A DNA stretch of 64,000 bases, taken from IMG/VR virus record IMGVR_UViG_3300005264_000001, positions 1-64,000 of that record. One strand, 5' to 3'. The translations under genes were made by a program, and so were the position numbers. Below the pieces are notes generated by a model. The model made no database searches. It was not told the DNA's origin and worked only from the letters and a program-made list of their open reading frames with translations. Of this stretch, positions 43,637-53,321 are shown piece after piece (position 1 is the stretch's first letter; each line of letters starts with the position of its first letter). Source of the DNA: a virus.

Positions 43637-43693
43637 ATGGATGATTCACAAGTATTTGTAATTATAATGATTATTTTATGGTTATTATTCTAA
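43637..43693 (+). CDS. possible 18-aa membrane micropeptide
   Basis: ATG one base after the previous stop (TAAAATGG) opens an 18-codon ORF: MDDSQV followed by 12 hydrophobic residues. It ends exactly where the opposing gene's stop begins. It could be a single-helix membrane peptide or chance. Confidence 0.3.
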   Translation: MDDSQVFVIIMIILWLLF

Positions 43694-44119
43694 TTATTTA
43701 ACATTGAAAAATTCATATTTCTTGTATAGTATTTTCATAAATTCTATATCGATTAAATTATCAAATCCTTTTTCTAGATTTTTATCGTTTAATATCTTAT
43801 CAATAAATTTAAGTGCTTTTGTTCCGGGATGATTTACTTCCGTAGCAAAACCTGTTTGACCGTTTCCAGCATTCCAAGCTAATACTCCACCCGGTTTAGC
43901 TTTAATCTTGTGAGCCTTGGTTCCATCATTTAAAAATGTTATAATATCTCCAAACGGATTTTGTAATATTACATCGTTTCCAACTATATTAACTTCCCAA
44001 CCGTCTGCTGTATCTCCTGTCTTGTGTGGTGTCTTCTCAATAAATACAGGTAAATAAATTCTACTAACAGCTATCATAATTGCTTTGTTTATCTCATCTT
44101 TACTTACTTCATATGCCAT
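43694..44119 (-). CDS. HK97 gp10-like head-tail/neck protein
   Basis: 141 residues from ATG 44119 (MAYEVSKDE), which follows the upstream stop by 1 nt; a longer start at 44149 would overlap that gene. TPHKTGDTADGWEV and FLNDGTKAHKIKAKPGG are the HK97-gp10 pattern (TGxL...W and GTxxH). It completes the head-tail joint or tail end. Confidence 0.7.
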   Translation of the reverse strand: MAYEVSKDEINKAIMIAVSRIYLPVFIEKTPHKTGDTADGWEVNIVGNDVILQNPFGDIITFLNDGTKAHKIKAKPGGVLAWNAGNGQTGFATEVNHPGTKALKFIDKILNDKNLEKGFDNLIDIEFMKILYKKYEFFNVK

Positions 44120-44120
44120 T

Positions 44121-44546
44121 TTATTCTTTACTTGTTGATATAATATCAAATCTTACAAATGAGTCATCATAACCCAACTGTGATTGGTCAATGTCAGCAA
44201 CTCTAAATCTTTTTCCATTAGTAAACTCTATTGTATTGTCTTTCATTAAATTTACTCCTACTTTCATTATTGCACTATAAAGTACTTCACCTGCTTGGAT
44301 ATATCCTTCTTTTTCTAATTTCCATCTATTCTTTTTACTAGAATGAATACTAATCTCAATCTCAGTTCTATTTTCTACTTCTTTACTTTCATCTGTTGTT
44401 TTCCAACCTGTGTATGTCCCAGGTGCTTGTACTTGATTTGGAATTCTAATTAATACAGCATTAACTTTATTCGAGTTAAATAAATATTCAAATTCTTTAT
44501 TAAAAAGATTAATTGAAAATTCCTTATCTTCTCCGAATAATCCCAT
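44121..44546 (-). CDS. neck/tail-completion protein
   Basis: 141 residues from ATG 44546 (MGLFGEDKEF), chosen because GGAGGT lies at 44556-44551; a longer in-frame start at 44570 is less likely. Alpha/beta with a YIQAGEVLYSAIMK helix. Gene order connector, this gene, gp10-like suggests a stopper or completion protein. Confidence 0.55.
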   Translation of the reverse strand: MGLFGEDKEFSINLFNKEFEYLFNSNKVNAVLIRIPNQVQAPGTYTGWKTTDESKEVENRTEIEISIHSSKKNRWKLEKEGYIQAGEVLYSAIMKVGVNLMKDNTIEFTNGKRFRVADIDQSQLGYDDSFVRFDIISTSKE

Positions 44547-45213
44547 TGTGACCTCCGTTTGAGTAATCATGATTAATATTTACATCCATTACATCTACTC
44601 CCTTAATATTTATAGATTTTATTGAGATATCATCTTCTGTTTCATTTATGTATTCGTCAACACTTTGTTTATCGAATACAATATCAATTCCATTAATTTG
44701 TTTAGTTGTCATTCCTTGTTGTAATTTGAATGGTGATAATGTTCTGAATAAATAAATAATAACATACAACTCTTCAATTTCTTTAACAAGTAAATCTAAC
44801 TTAGAAAAATCCTCAATCATATATTTGTATTGAATACTCAGTGTATGATTTGAAGGAATTACAAATTCAGGTTTAAATGTTAAGTAACTTTTACCATTAG
44901 GATGCCCAGGTAAAAAACTTTGTATGTTAGTAACAGGTACATTATTTACAGTAAAGGGTGGTTCACTCATATAAGTAGTTATATTTATATCATCAATGTC
45001 TATTAATTTATCAAAATTAACATCCGCAATGTATTGTTTTAATTCATAATATTCTTTAACTGTTGTTGATTTGATTTCATCAGGTAAAAATATTGTCTCT
45101 AATAATCTTTTTCTAGAATAATTTAAAGCATCAATCATAATTGTATCATTATAGATAAAATCATATTTTGTTTTAATTTCTAGTACTCTTGTTGTATCAT
45201 CTAATACTCCCAT
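44524..45213 (-). CDS. putative head-tail adaptor
   Basis: 229 residues, first of the neck operon, leaderless from a late-type promoter. Helix-rich ends with a beta insertion (PPFTVNNVPVTNIQSF). Position after capsid genes and before the stopper-like gene suggests an adaptor (gp6/gp15-type). Overlaps its downstream neighbour by 23 nt. Confidence 0.5.
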   Translation of the reverse strand: MGVLDDTTRVLEIKTKYDFIYNDTIMIDALNYSRKRLLETIFLPDEIKSTTVKEYYELKQYIADVNFDKLIDIDDINITTYMSEPPFTVNNVPVTNIQSFLPGHPNGKSYLTFKPEFVIPSNHTLSIQYKYMIEDFSKLDLLVKEIEELYVIIYLFRTLSPFKLQQGMTTKQINGIDIVFDKQSVDEYINETEDDISIKSINIKGVDVMDVNINHDYSNGGHNGIIRRR

Positions 45214-45235
45214 AATAATAAATAATAAAAATTAG

Positions 45236-45251
45236 TTTTTAAACTTATTTT
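45236..45251 (-). promoter_or_regulatory. late-type promoter for adaptor gene 45213
   Basis: TTTTTAAACTTATTTT (plus-strand writing), 23 nt from the ATG. Confidence 0.6.
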
Positions 45252-45499
45252 AAATAAGCAATATACCCGATTAAACTTCCTACCATTGTTAGTAAGGTTG
45301 TTATAAATAACCACATTAATGTATTTAATCTAGTTTCTGTTGTTTTACTAGCATATTTATTAGGTAAATTTTCTAAAGCTAGGAGTACTTTTGCTTCAAA
45401 TCCTTTCCTTTCTTCTCTATCTTTTTCCTGCGACTCCTTCATATATTCTATGTCCTTTTTCATTATAGTCACATCCTCTTCTAGTTTATCCATTTTCAT
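45245..45499 (-). CDS. coiled-coil membrane protein (XhlA-like, possible holin component)
   Basis: 84 residues: a charged coiled coil (1-58) then one transmembrane helix (about 62-82) at the very C-terminus. This is the architecture of XhlA-type haemolysin/holin accessory proteins. It might help membrane lysis or anchor a tail part. Starts at ATG 45499 or 45493. Confidence 0.5.
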   Translation of the reverse strand: MKMDKLEEDVTIMKKDIEYMKESQEKDREERKGFEAKVLLALENLPNKYASKTTETRLNTLMWLFITTLLTMVGSLIGYIAYLK

Positions 45500-45557
45500 T
45501 TTGTTTTATCTTTTAGTCTAATAAAGTCTAAAAATATATTGTTTTTAAATATATTTT
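45500..45557 (-). promoter_or_regulatory. late-type promoter with inverted repeat
   Basis: TTTTTAAATATATTTT at 45542-45557. Between it and the gene, TTAGTCT (45513-45519) and AGTCTAA (45525-45531) form an imperfect inverted repeat that overlaps the predicted start of transcription. Confidence 0.5.
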
Positions 45558-46098
45558 AAACATTTATTTCTTGAATCTCTTCTTTTTTTATTTGATTGTG
45601 ATATTCTGACTTAGTAAGAACCTTATCTACTCCAAAGTAATTAATCCATTGTCTCAATTCTTCATCAGATAAAACAGAATGTCTGTTCCCGTTTGAATCT
45701 CTTGCTCCAATACTTAATAAGATATTTCTATCTTCTGAGTCATGAGAAATACTATATTCACTCCATGATTTTTGTTCAGTAATAACATCCCCTTCTTTAT
45801 CTAGACTAGGAATCATTCTATAAGCATCGACTTCAATTTCGTTACCATCTTTGTCAATGCCAGGAACTTTATACCTTTCTTGAATCATTATAGGTTTACT
45901 TGAATTGATAAAATCTACAGGTACGAGACTGTTGAGCTTCTTGTTATCTATTTTAACTGCACCAATAAATCCAATAATTGCTACTTCGCTTCTATAAGCG
46001 TCTATAAATTCTTGATGAGAAATAGAAGGTTTGATTATCTCTATTCTCTCTTTTGTTAAATCTATTATATTTGTTTCTTCCATTTTTAAGGTCTCCAA
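45556..46098 (-). CDS. hypothetical virion-region protein
   Basis: 180 residues, acidic. Contains YRSEVAIIGFIGAVKID and a beta hairpin VPGIDKDGNEIEVDAYRM. Overlaps the upstream gene by 13 nt. Function unknown; likely structural or assembly. Confidence 0.5.
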   Translation of the reverse strand: METLKMEETNIIDLTKERIEIIKPSISHQEFIDAYRSEVAIIGFIGAVKIDNKKLNSLVPVDFINSSKPIMIQERYKVPGIDKDGNEIEVDAYRMIPSLDKEGDVITEQKSWSEYSISHDSEDRNILLSIGARDSNGNRHSVLSDEELRQWINYFGVDKVLTKSEYHNQIKKEEIQEINV

Positions 46099-47447
46099 AA
46101 GTAACCATCTACTTTCACGTTTGTAATAACAGCACTTCCTGATAAAGTGTCTTCTGGGTCGTTACCTAGTCTATAAAAACTTATTATAATTTCTTCTCCA
46201 GGAACTAATGTGTTAACGGGAATTAAAAAACTTGCTGTCCTTCTTGTATTTTGATTTCCTGCTTCAAATGTATCTATAGCGGTACTTGTAAAGTCAGGAG
46301 TGTTTGACGTCGAGTAAACAAAACCATCTTTAACATGAATTGCATCTATTCCAAACTTGACAGCACCAGCATTATCTGATGTTGGGTAACCAGTAATATT
46401 TAAGGTCATGGGGATACTTGTATCTAATCCCTCAGGAATGGTTATCGGAATAATAAAGCCATCTTCGGTATTATCTACGAATTTATTGTCATTAATATCT
46501 CCAACCATACCATTAGCATAGTTTATGTTTTGACTTCCTGGGTTTTTTGATATGTTTTGTAATGTGTTACTCACTCCTGCAAATAATGTTTTTTGGTATC
46601 TACTTTTCCCAAAATATTCTGTTGAACCATCTGCATTAATTTCAAATCTATTAGTATGCATTTTTAATTGTTCTATAGTTATATCGGTTGTGATGTCAGA
46701 TGTTATTAAAAATCTTGCCCAATATTTAGTATAATCTGTTCCATTAATATTTAAAGTAACCTTGTTCCATGGAACTGGTAGGTTTGACGGATTGAATCCA
46801 AATCTCCATTGTTCAGAAGAACTATTCAAAGCACCAAGAACGTTTCCTCGTTGTGTATAAGGATAATTTGCATCAGTAGCCATAAAATTTGCAGTTGCCC
46901 AGGTCGTGTCGTTTTCTAAATATTCACCAATAACATTTTCTGGTTCAACATCACCTGCAATGTCAATCTTAGCCTTAACACCACTAAATGTATAATCACT
47001 TCCAACAAGAACATATTTTCCAGTAGTTGTCCCATTAAATAATCCGACTGTAGAACCTGTATCGCTTGACAATTCGGTAGTTACATCTGTTGCTCCTGTT
47101 ATGGTTAATCCAGTAGTGTTTGATATGTCACAATGCCACGCACTACCAACCTTAGGAACACCTTCTGGTGTAGTGTCTTCCTTTCCAACACCATATGAAT
47201 CCCCTTCTCCAAATACTGATTCTTTTGAATTACTAGGTTTTCCAACTGAAAATTGTTCAGTACAAATAATTCCTTTATCGTCTCCTATATTAACTGCTTC
47301 TAAATAAGGAACAGCTGTTCCCTCTCCAAGATAAGTTTTCATAGCAGAGTTAGGAACTGTAACTGAGTTCCCTTCTTCACTTACTCCACGTGTAAAATCG
47401 TTATCATCTACACTTGTTTTTATTGTTAAATTTTTTTCTTTTACCAT
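46086..47447 (-). CDS. putative virion surface protein
   Basis: 453 residues, beta-rich, Thr/Ser/Asn/Gly-rich. Several sandwich-like segments, with a C-terminal one ending VKVDGYFWRP. Located between the LamG fibre and neck genes, it may decorate the head or form its fibre. No named family. Confidence 0.5.
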   Translation of the reverse strand: MVKEKNLTIKTSVDDNDFTRGVSEEGNSVTVPNSAMKTYLGEGTAVPYLEAVNIGDDKGIICTEQFSVGKPSNSKESVFGEGDSYGVGKEDTTPEGVPKVGSAWHCDISNTTGLTITGATDVTTELSSDTGSTVGLFNGTTTGKYVLVGSDYTFSGVKAKIDIAGDVEPENVIGEYLENDTTWATANFMATDANYPYTQRGNVLGALNSSSEQWRFGFNPSNLPVPWNKVTLNINGTDYTKYWARFLITSDITTDITIEQLKMHTNRFEINADGSTEYFGKSRYQKTLFAGVSNTLQNISKNPGSQNINYANGMVGDINDNKFVDNTEDGFIIPITIPEGLDTSIPMTLNITGYPTSDNAGAVKFGIDAIHVKDGFVYSTSNTPDFTSTAIDTFEAGNQNTRRTASFLIPVNTLVPGEEIIISFYRLGNDPEDTLSGSAVITNVKVDGYFWRP

Positions 47448-47449
47448 TT

Positions 47450-50400
47450 TTAATTGTTTAATATATAATCTCCATTTTCATCTAATATAAAGTCATAGTT
47501 TTCATCTTTTAAATAAGGGTCATTAATAAATTTAAGAACCTTGTCAGTTTCATCATCTGTTAATGTATCTTCATAAACTAAAAAGTTCTTGATTTGTTGT
47601 TGCTCAGCCTTTGATACATCCATAAATATATTATGATTGTTATAAACATCTCCCAATGAGTCTTGCATATTTTTGAATGAAATCTTGTTTGGAACTTCTG
47701 CTGTATATAAAAAGTCAAGTCCCGCATCAGCCTTAATCAGTGCAGGTGCTACTGGTTCTTGAATTAATGTTTCAGCGTTGTTGTGAAACTTCCCGCTAGG
47801 GTTACTTAAGGTGTTTCCTAAAGCGTCAAGCCCTGTATTGCCTAGTTGTGCTGGAATGCATAAAGTATCACAACCATAAATAATTCCATTCTCTCCATCA
47901 ACGGTATCAATATATTTATTCCCATTAACTCTTCTCCAATCACCTAATACTACACCTGTAGGTCCTCTTGCACTTAATGTATGGACAATACCTTTTACAT
48001 ATCCACCAGCTTGAAGACCTAAAGTAGGATTAACTGAACTTAAATTAGGAGTAACTGACGGAATAGTTCCTATAAAAGTTAAAGTCTGAGTAACTCCATT
48101 AATACTTAATTGCAACCTGTTTGCATTGCTTGTTTCATTACCTTGGAATACTAAAGTTGCTTTAATTCTTCCTGTATCACTGAACTCAACATAACCGTAG
48201 CTTAGTGAGTCATCTCTAATAACCGCGTAAATTCTACCATTGGTATGCCATAATAATTGAATATAAGAATCATTATCTAAAAACTGTTGAAAACAAACAC
48301 TGTCAGTTGTGTTGTGTTTTTCTATATCCATACTGATATGAAGATATGATGAATTACTTATATCAATTGTAGGGAACTCCACATAATCATCAACTCCGTC
48401 AAACATTAAAGATGTACTAAATCCATCAAGTAAATTATGAGGTCTTTGATTATCTTTAGCATGAAATGTACTTAAATCAGCATCAATAATAGTACCATTA
48501 GCAGTTTTTGATATTATTTCGTTTATGGTAATATTATCTATAACTCCATCAAAATAACCTCTAGTTGTAAATTGTATATAAACATCTCCAGAATCATCTA
48601 ACTCAAAATCAACAGAAATTTTTCCAGTTGTTTCTGTATTTGTTATCAATTTTAAAAATGTTCCACCAAGTGTTCTTCTTAAGGAAATATCCCAGTCATC
48701 AGTTCCAGAGTTTTTTATAACATCAGCCTCAAATCTATATTTTTTTGAGTGGTCTATATAAAACGGCATTGATGTCCCACCATATTTATTAGAAACATTA
48801 TCACCAGTAATATGTAATTTTCCATTATCTATTTCAAATGTATTCAAATCATTATTAACCCAACCATTTAATTCATTGTCAAAATTACCATTAGTGACTA
48901 ATTCATCACCAAAGTTAATCGGAACTGTATCATAAACTGTATCTCCAGCACCTTCTGCAAAGTTCCAGTTGTTAATAATTGCTCCAGCTCTGTTTCTTCT
49001 AGTTACATTATACATCTTACCATCTGAAACTAAAGAACTAAGTTTACCAATTCTGAACTCTTGTGCAAATCCTGGCATTGTTGCTGGAAAATCTCCTGAA
49101 TAATCAAGAGACACTTCTGAATCATTGATATATAATTTTACTCTATCATTACCAGTTAATGTTCCGTCATAGACTGCTCTAATACTAGCTGGGTTATCGT
49201 ATTCGTTAAAGAAATATGACGCACTACTTGTAGTGTCATATTTTGCATACACTGAAATATATCCATTTGAGTACCACATAATTCCTGCTGAATTAGTAGC
49301 ACCACCGTATTGTGAAAGATTTATAATACCAGAAGAATCTTTCATAGCCTTCATTTCGAAATCAAAATAATCCACTCTACTTAAATCTATATTTTCTTTA
49401 TCGAATCTAATATATGAAGAACCATCGAACTGCGTACAATTACTTTCAACTAAGTCAGCATTATATCTGACAAGTCCTTTGTATGTTGGTGTGTTACCTA
49501 ATACGTCTTTACCATCTGTTCTGATTGGTATGTTTAATATTTCACATCCATCAATAATTCCATTATTGTTATTATTACTTGAATCAGGTAATGTTGAACT
49601 AGTTACATTTTTAAAGTCAGCATTATATAATAAATCAGCATCACTTACTTTTATATTATTAGTTAAGTGTTCAACTTCTATTTGTGTTAATGCTCTACCC
49701 CACAATTTACTATCAAGTAGTAAACCTGACATAAATCCTACATCTGTGTTAGCTCCTAATGTTACAATAGATGTTTCAACACTTATACTTCCAGTAGAAC
49801 CTCCTGATTGGTTTAATATTCCATCAACATATAATTTTCCAATTGTACCATCGTATGTAGCAACAATATCATGAACTTTTCCATCAGCAATATTGATACT
49901 CCCAAGATGAGTCACTAAATCCCAAATGTTACCATCACCAGAAACACTAAAATCTATTACGTTATTATTAGTTTCTAATGCCCAGCATCTACCTCCTTTG
50001 AACTTTATAGCTAAGCTTCTATAACCAGTACCAAAATCTTCTGATTTTACTCTAGAGTAAATAGTAAGTGCATTAGTTGCATCTAGTGAAGTATCATTTC
50101 CTAAATTTACATAATCATTATATCCATTAAATTTTAAAGATGTAGTATATCCTTCTTCATTTTGGAATGAATCAAAACTGTTATCAGTAGCGTGGAACGT
50201 AGATAAATCAGCGTTCTTGATTTCTCCATTAACTGGGATTGTACTACATTTATAATTTTTATAAGTTGCTGTTTCTGCTCCTGTTGAACCCAATACTAGA
50301 TATGTTGTTGGTGATGTCGCAGTAAATTCAAAACTTTGAAATCCTGTGATGTCGTCACTTTGTAATAAAGTGCTTCCATAATTTGAACCATTGGGTGGTG

Positions 50401-51403
50401 CATTTCCCCAACCTGATTTAAATATACCAGCACCTGAATCTATTGCTTCATATGTGATTTTATATTTAGTTCCAATTACTGTACTAATTGATGTATAAGT
50501 AGAAGAGAAATCTCCATCATCTGTAACTAGTAGCTCATTATCAACAGTACTAATTAGAGCATTTACAATATTCCAATCATCTGTATTATTAAACTCGCTA
50601 TTTGATACATAATTAACAGGTGTTACACTATCATAAGTGATGTCTCCAACTCCTTCGTCCATTTTCCATTGATGAACTAAATTCTCATTTTCATCATAAA
50701 ATTCTAAATTATTCATACTAAATGAATCCGAATACTCTGGTGTTGGATTTCTAGCAAAAAGTCTATTAACATATAATACAGCATTGTGTGTAAGTGTTTG
50801 TGTTTCTATGTCTACTCCATCTATAACCAACGTAACACTAGTATTGACTCTGACGAACTCATATGTATGAATCTTATCATCAGGAGTGTACGTAAAAGAA
50901 ACAGCTGAACCTGATATGTTTTGGTAAGCAATTCTTGGAATACTTGGTTGTATTCTTATTGCTGAATATATTTCTCCAGTATCTGCTGTAATAACACAAT
51001 CAGAGGTTAATGGTATTTTCGCATTGAATTTAATTCTATGGCTTGAACCTAATGATATTCTTTCAAAATCAATAATATCGTTTGCTCCATCGGTTTTATA
51101 ACATCTACCTGGTTGAACAGGTCCGTTTCTAGCACCTACACTATCTACAAGTTCATACTTTCCTGTAACACTATTAAGTGTAGTATTCATCTTTAAGAAT
51201 TGAATCATATCTAATTGAGGTATGTTTATTCCCTCTCTAAGTTTACCTAATATTTTATCATAGTAAACACCATTCATGATATTATTTTTATCTAGATTAC
51301 TATCTGTATCTCTTGTCTCTTCTAGAATAATGTCATATTTTGCTCCATAGGATTCAGATGTTTCTGAATCTCTTACATTGTCTAAAAATTTATCTACTTT
51401 CAT
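47450..51403 (-). CDS. giant LamG-type fibre/adhesin, 1317 aa
   Basis: A 1317-residue beta-rich protein built of concanavalin-like (LamG) units. Recognisable unit parts include TTSLKFNGYNDYVNLG, DGKVHDIVATYDGTIGKLYVDG, and a later TSLMFDGVDDYVEF. Each is preceded by an NADLSTFHATDN-type linker. A second repeated element, HQWKMDEGVGDITYDSV and NNWNFAEGAGDTVYDTV, also recurs. LamG domains bind glycans, so it is a strong candidate for host-surface attachment. The C-terminus ends FILDENGDYILNN. GAGGT at 51415-51411 precedes the ATG. Confidence 0.7.
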   Translation of the reverse strand: MKVDKFLDNVRDSETSESYGAKYDIILEETRDTDSNLDKNNIMNGVYYDKILGKLREGINIPQLDMIQFLKMNTTLNSVTGKYELVDSVGARNGPVQPGRCYKTDGANDIIDFERISLGSSHRIKFNAKIPLTSDCVITADTGEIYSAIRIQPSIPRIAYQNISGSAVSFTYTPDDKIHTYEFVRVNTSVTLVIDGVDIETQTLTHNAVLYVNRLFARNPTPEYSDSFSMNNLEFYDENENLVHQWKMDEGVGDITYDSVTPVNYVSNSEFNNTDDWNIVNALISTVDNELLVTDDGDFSSTYTSISTVIGTKYKITYEAIDSGAGIFKSGWGNAPPNGSNYGSTLLQSDDITGFQSFEFTATSPTTYLVLGSTGAETATYKNYKCSTIPVNGEIKNADLSTFHATDNSFDSFQNEEGYTTSLKFNGYNDYVNLGNDTSLDATNALTIYSRVKSEDFGTGYRSLAIKFKGGRCWALETNNNVIDFSVSGDGNIWDLVTHLGSINIADGKVHDIVATYDGTIGKLYVDGILNQSGGSTGSISVETSIVTLGANTDVGFMSGLLLDSKLWGRALTQIEVEHLTNNIKVSDADLLYNADFKNVTSSTLPDSSNNNNNGIIDGCEILNIPIRTDGKDVLGNTPTYKGLVRYNADLVESNCTQFDGSSYIRFDKENIDLSRVDYFDFEMKAMKDSSGIINLSQYGGATNSAGIMWYSNGYISVYAKYDTTSSASYFFNEYDNPASIRAVYDGTLTGNDRVKLYINDSEVSLDYSGDFPATMPGFAQEFRIGKLSSLVSDGKMYNVTRRNRAGAIINNWNFAEGAGDTVYDTVPINFGDELVTNGNFDNELNGWVNNDLNTFEIDNGKLHITGDNVSNKYGGTSMPFYIDHSKKYRFEADVIKNSGTDDWDISLRRTLGGTFLKLITNTETTGKISVDFELDDSGDVYIQFTTRGYFDGVIDNITINEIISKTANGTIIDADLSTFHAKDNQRPHNLLDGFSTSLMFDGVDDYVEFPTIDISNSSYLHISMDIEKHNTTDSVCFQQFLDNDSYIQLLWHTNGRIYAVIRDDSLSYGYVEFSDTGRIKATLVFQGNETSNANRLQLSINGVTQTLTFIGTIPSVTPNLSSVNPTLGLQAGGYVKGIVHTLSARGPTGVVLGDWRRVNGNKYIDTVDGENGIIYGCDTLCIPAQLGNTGLDALGNTLSNPSGKFHNNAETLIQEPVAPALIKADAGLDFLYTAEVPNKISFKNMQDSLGDVYNNHNIFMDVSKAEQQQIKNFLVYEDTLTDDETDKVLKFINDPYLKDENYDFILDENGDYILNN

Positions 51404-51414
51404 TTGATAAACCT

Positions 51415-51621
51415 CTATTTATATTCTAATGTTGCTTTATCATCCCAAACGGAGTAAATAACATTATCGATTCCCTTTACAGATTCTATTTTAGTTTCAT
51501 CTGAACTAACTTCTGTAATTCTTTTTATAACCCATATTTTGGCACTAGTTAACTTTGATGAGTTAAGTTTAGCTTCTCCAATATATGTAACAGTTCCAAT
51601 TTTTTCAATTAATCTTGTCAT
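51415..51621 (-). CDS. small hypothetical virion-region protein
   Basis: 68 residues of beta pattern (IEKIGTVTYIGEAKLNSSKL). First gene of the transcript that includes the LamG fibre; leaderless from a late-type promoter. Function unknown. Confidence 0.55.
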   Translation of the reverse strand: MTRLIEKIGTVTYIGEAKLNSSKLTSAKIWVIKRITEVSSDETKIESVKGIDNVIYSVWDDKATLEYK

Positions 51622-51643
51622 AATAAAATAATATTAACTTTTG

Positions 51644-51659
51644 TTTTTAAATATATTTT
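51644..51659 (-). promoter_or_regulatory. late-type promoter for 51621 and LamG fibre
   Basis: TTTTTAAATATATTTT (plus-strand writing), 23 nt from ATG 51621. Confidence 0.65.
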
Positions 51660-51700
51660 AAGAATTGTACCTACGTACTTGAGAATTAGTTTATTTGTGT

Positions 51701-51724
51701 ATAAAAATATAATATTAATTATAT
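51701..51724 (-). terminator. hairpin plus T-run after the capsid gene
   Basis: Directly after the capsid stop, leftward: ATATAAT-TAAT-ATTATAT (51724-51707) then TTTTT. It would end or thin the abundant capsid mRNA before the fibre operon, which then restarts at its own promoter. Confidence 0.6.
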
Positions 51725-52717
51725 TTATGCTGCTGTAATAATTACACCGGCTGTGTCAGCTGCGATAGCCATTCCAACATCGATTGCGAAAATGTGTTCG
51801 TAATCTCCTGCTGTTTGAGGTAATCTACCTGAGTAAATATCCATTCCACCTTCTTGTACAATTTGTAAGAAGTATCTGTTATCAACAGCGATTGCATGAA
51901 TCGCTTTTGCGTTTGAAACTTTTCCTTCTAAGATATCCCATTCAGTAATTGCTGTTCCATTAAAGTTTACCATTTCTGTGTTAACATTTTGTAAACTTCC
52001 AATGTTGTAAGCAGCCATTGCTCTAAATTGTTCATCTAATTGTAGAGTTTCCCAACCTGTAGGTGACATTGCTACGTTAGTACATTTGAATGTTTGTAAT
52101 ACACCGTTAGTATCTTTTTGACCCTTGAAGTATTTTTTAGCTTTTACTAAGTTAGCCCAAGTTAATCCACCAGTAATATCTGTTGCAGATTTTACACCAG
52201 CAATCATTTTATCAATTACAGCATCGAACTTAGCTCTATGAATAGCAGCTGAATTTTCTTCCATAATTTGTTTAACTACACCAGGAGCTCCTGTTTTAGC
52301 CAATCTTCTATTAACTCTTAATGCTGAGTAATATGTAAAACAACTTACAGTCATTTCTGTTACAGTAGCTGTTTGGTAAGTTACAGTGTTATCGTTATCG
52401 TTATCAAACTTAGCACCAGTCATACCAGCTACTTTAGGAACTTTATATACTCCTGCTCCATCGATTCCACCTAACTCTGCTGGAGTCCATGTTCTAATTG
52501 CTGCAGCGTAATTTGAAAAATCTTTTTCTGCAAATGCAAATACACTTCTTGCAATTTTTGTTGTTAGAGCTGAACCTGTATTACCTACATTTTGTCCTGC
52601 TTCTGTAAACGCTTCATTAAATTTTGCGTTTTCCTTTACTTCTTTTTCGAAAGCTTCAGTTAAGTAGTCTCCTACAATACTTCTTGCTCCATCCATTGTT
52701 TTTACTTCAAATGCCAT
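51725..52717 (-). CDS. major capsid protein (HK97 fold)
   Basis: 330 residues preceded by scaffold and protease genes. N-terminal helix (AFEKEVKENAKFNEAF), then an E-loop-like segment, a central LRVNRRLAKTGAPGVVKQIMEE, and a C-terminal domain ending in Ala/Val/Ile residues, typical of HK97-fold capsids. Repeated into the icosahedral head. Only 3 nt separate it from the scaffold stop, in the context TAAAAAATGG. Confidence 0.82.
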   Translation of the reverse strand: MAFEVKTMDGARSIVGDYLTEAFEKEVKENAKFNEAFTEAGQNVGNTGSALTTKIARSVFAFAEKDFSNYAAAIRTWTPAELGGIDGAGVYKVPKVAGMTGAKFDNDNDNTVTYQTATVTEMTVSCFTYYSALRVNRRLAKTGAPGVVKQIMEENSAAIHRAKFDAVIDKMIAGVKSATDITGGLTWANLVKAKKYFKGQKDTNGVLQTFKCTNVAMSPTGWETLQLDEQFRAMAAYNIGSLQNVNTEMVNFNGTAITEWDILEGKVSNAKAIHAIAVDNRYFLQIVQEGGMDIYSGRLPQTAGDYEHIFAIDVGMAIAADTAGVIITAA

Positions 52718-52720
52718 TTT

Positions 52721-53287
52721 TTAGTTAAATGAGTTTCTCAACATTTCAGCCAAGTTTAATTTTTTTTCAACTTTTGTTTCAACCTTAGTTTCTACAAATG
52801 TTCCAGCTCCAGTTACTTCCTTTGCTTCTTTTTTCTCTTTTTCGTCCTCTTTACTAGAGTCCTTAGATTTAGACGTATCTTCATCTTCTGAATCATTAGC
52901 TGCTGCATCCTCTTCTTTTTCAGTAATTTCTTCTTCCTTTTTAGGAACTTCTTTTACTTCAGATTTAGCTTCAGTACTAACTTCCTCTTTTTCATCTTCT
53001 GATTCAACGGATTCTTTAGTTTCCTTTGATTCATCTTCTGATTCAGATTCTTTAGCTTCTTGTAATGTATTCAGTTTCTCTTTTAATTCTGCGTTTTCAT
53101 TAGATAATTCTTCTAACTTAACAGTCATTGCTTCAAGTGATGAAGTAACTAATACTAAGTTTTCTTTATTTTCTTCTACAGACTTAACGGAGTTTTCTAA
53201 TGTTTCATTCATTTCAGAAAACTTATTAGCGTTTCCTTCAGTAAATTCATTCATTTTTGTTTCAAAATTTTCAATAATTTTTTCCAT
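52721..53287 (-). CDS. capsid scaffold protein
   Basis: 188 residues. Coiled-coil N-terminal half (1-75) followed by about 80 residues of Glu/Lys/Ser/Asp low complexity and a basic helix ending LAEMLRNSFN, the part likely to bind the capsid protein. Composition, size and place between protease and capsid are those of a scaffold, removed by the protease. Confidence 0.75.
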   Translation of the reverse strand: MEKIIENFETKMNEFTEGNANKFSEMNETLENSVKSVEENKENLVLVTSSLEAMTVKLEELSNENAELKEKLNTLQEAKESESEDESKETKESVESEDEKEEVSTEAKSEVKEVPKKEEEITEKEEDAAANDSEDEDTSKSKDSSKEDEKEKKEAKEVTGAGTFVETKVETKVEKKLNLAEMLRNSFN

Positions 53288-53321
53288 TTTTTAACTGATA
53301 ATAAACAATAAAATATATTTG

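Noticed and set aside
51661-51700. GTACCTACGTAC near the capsid terminator as an attachment site
   Set aside because: Short, imperfect symmetry, no integrase gene in the window, and no second copy seen.
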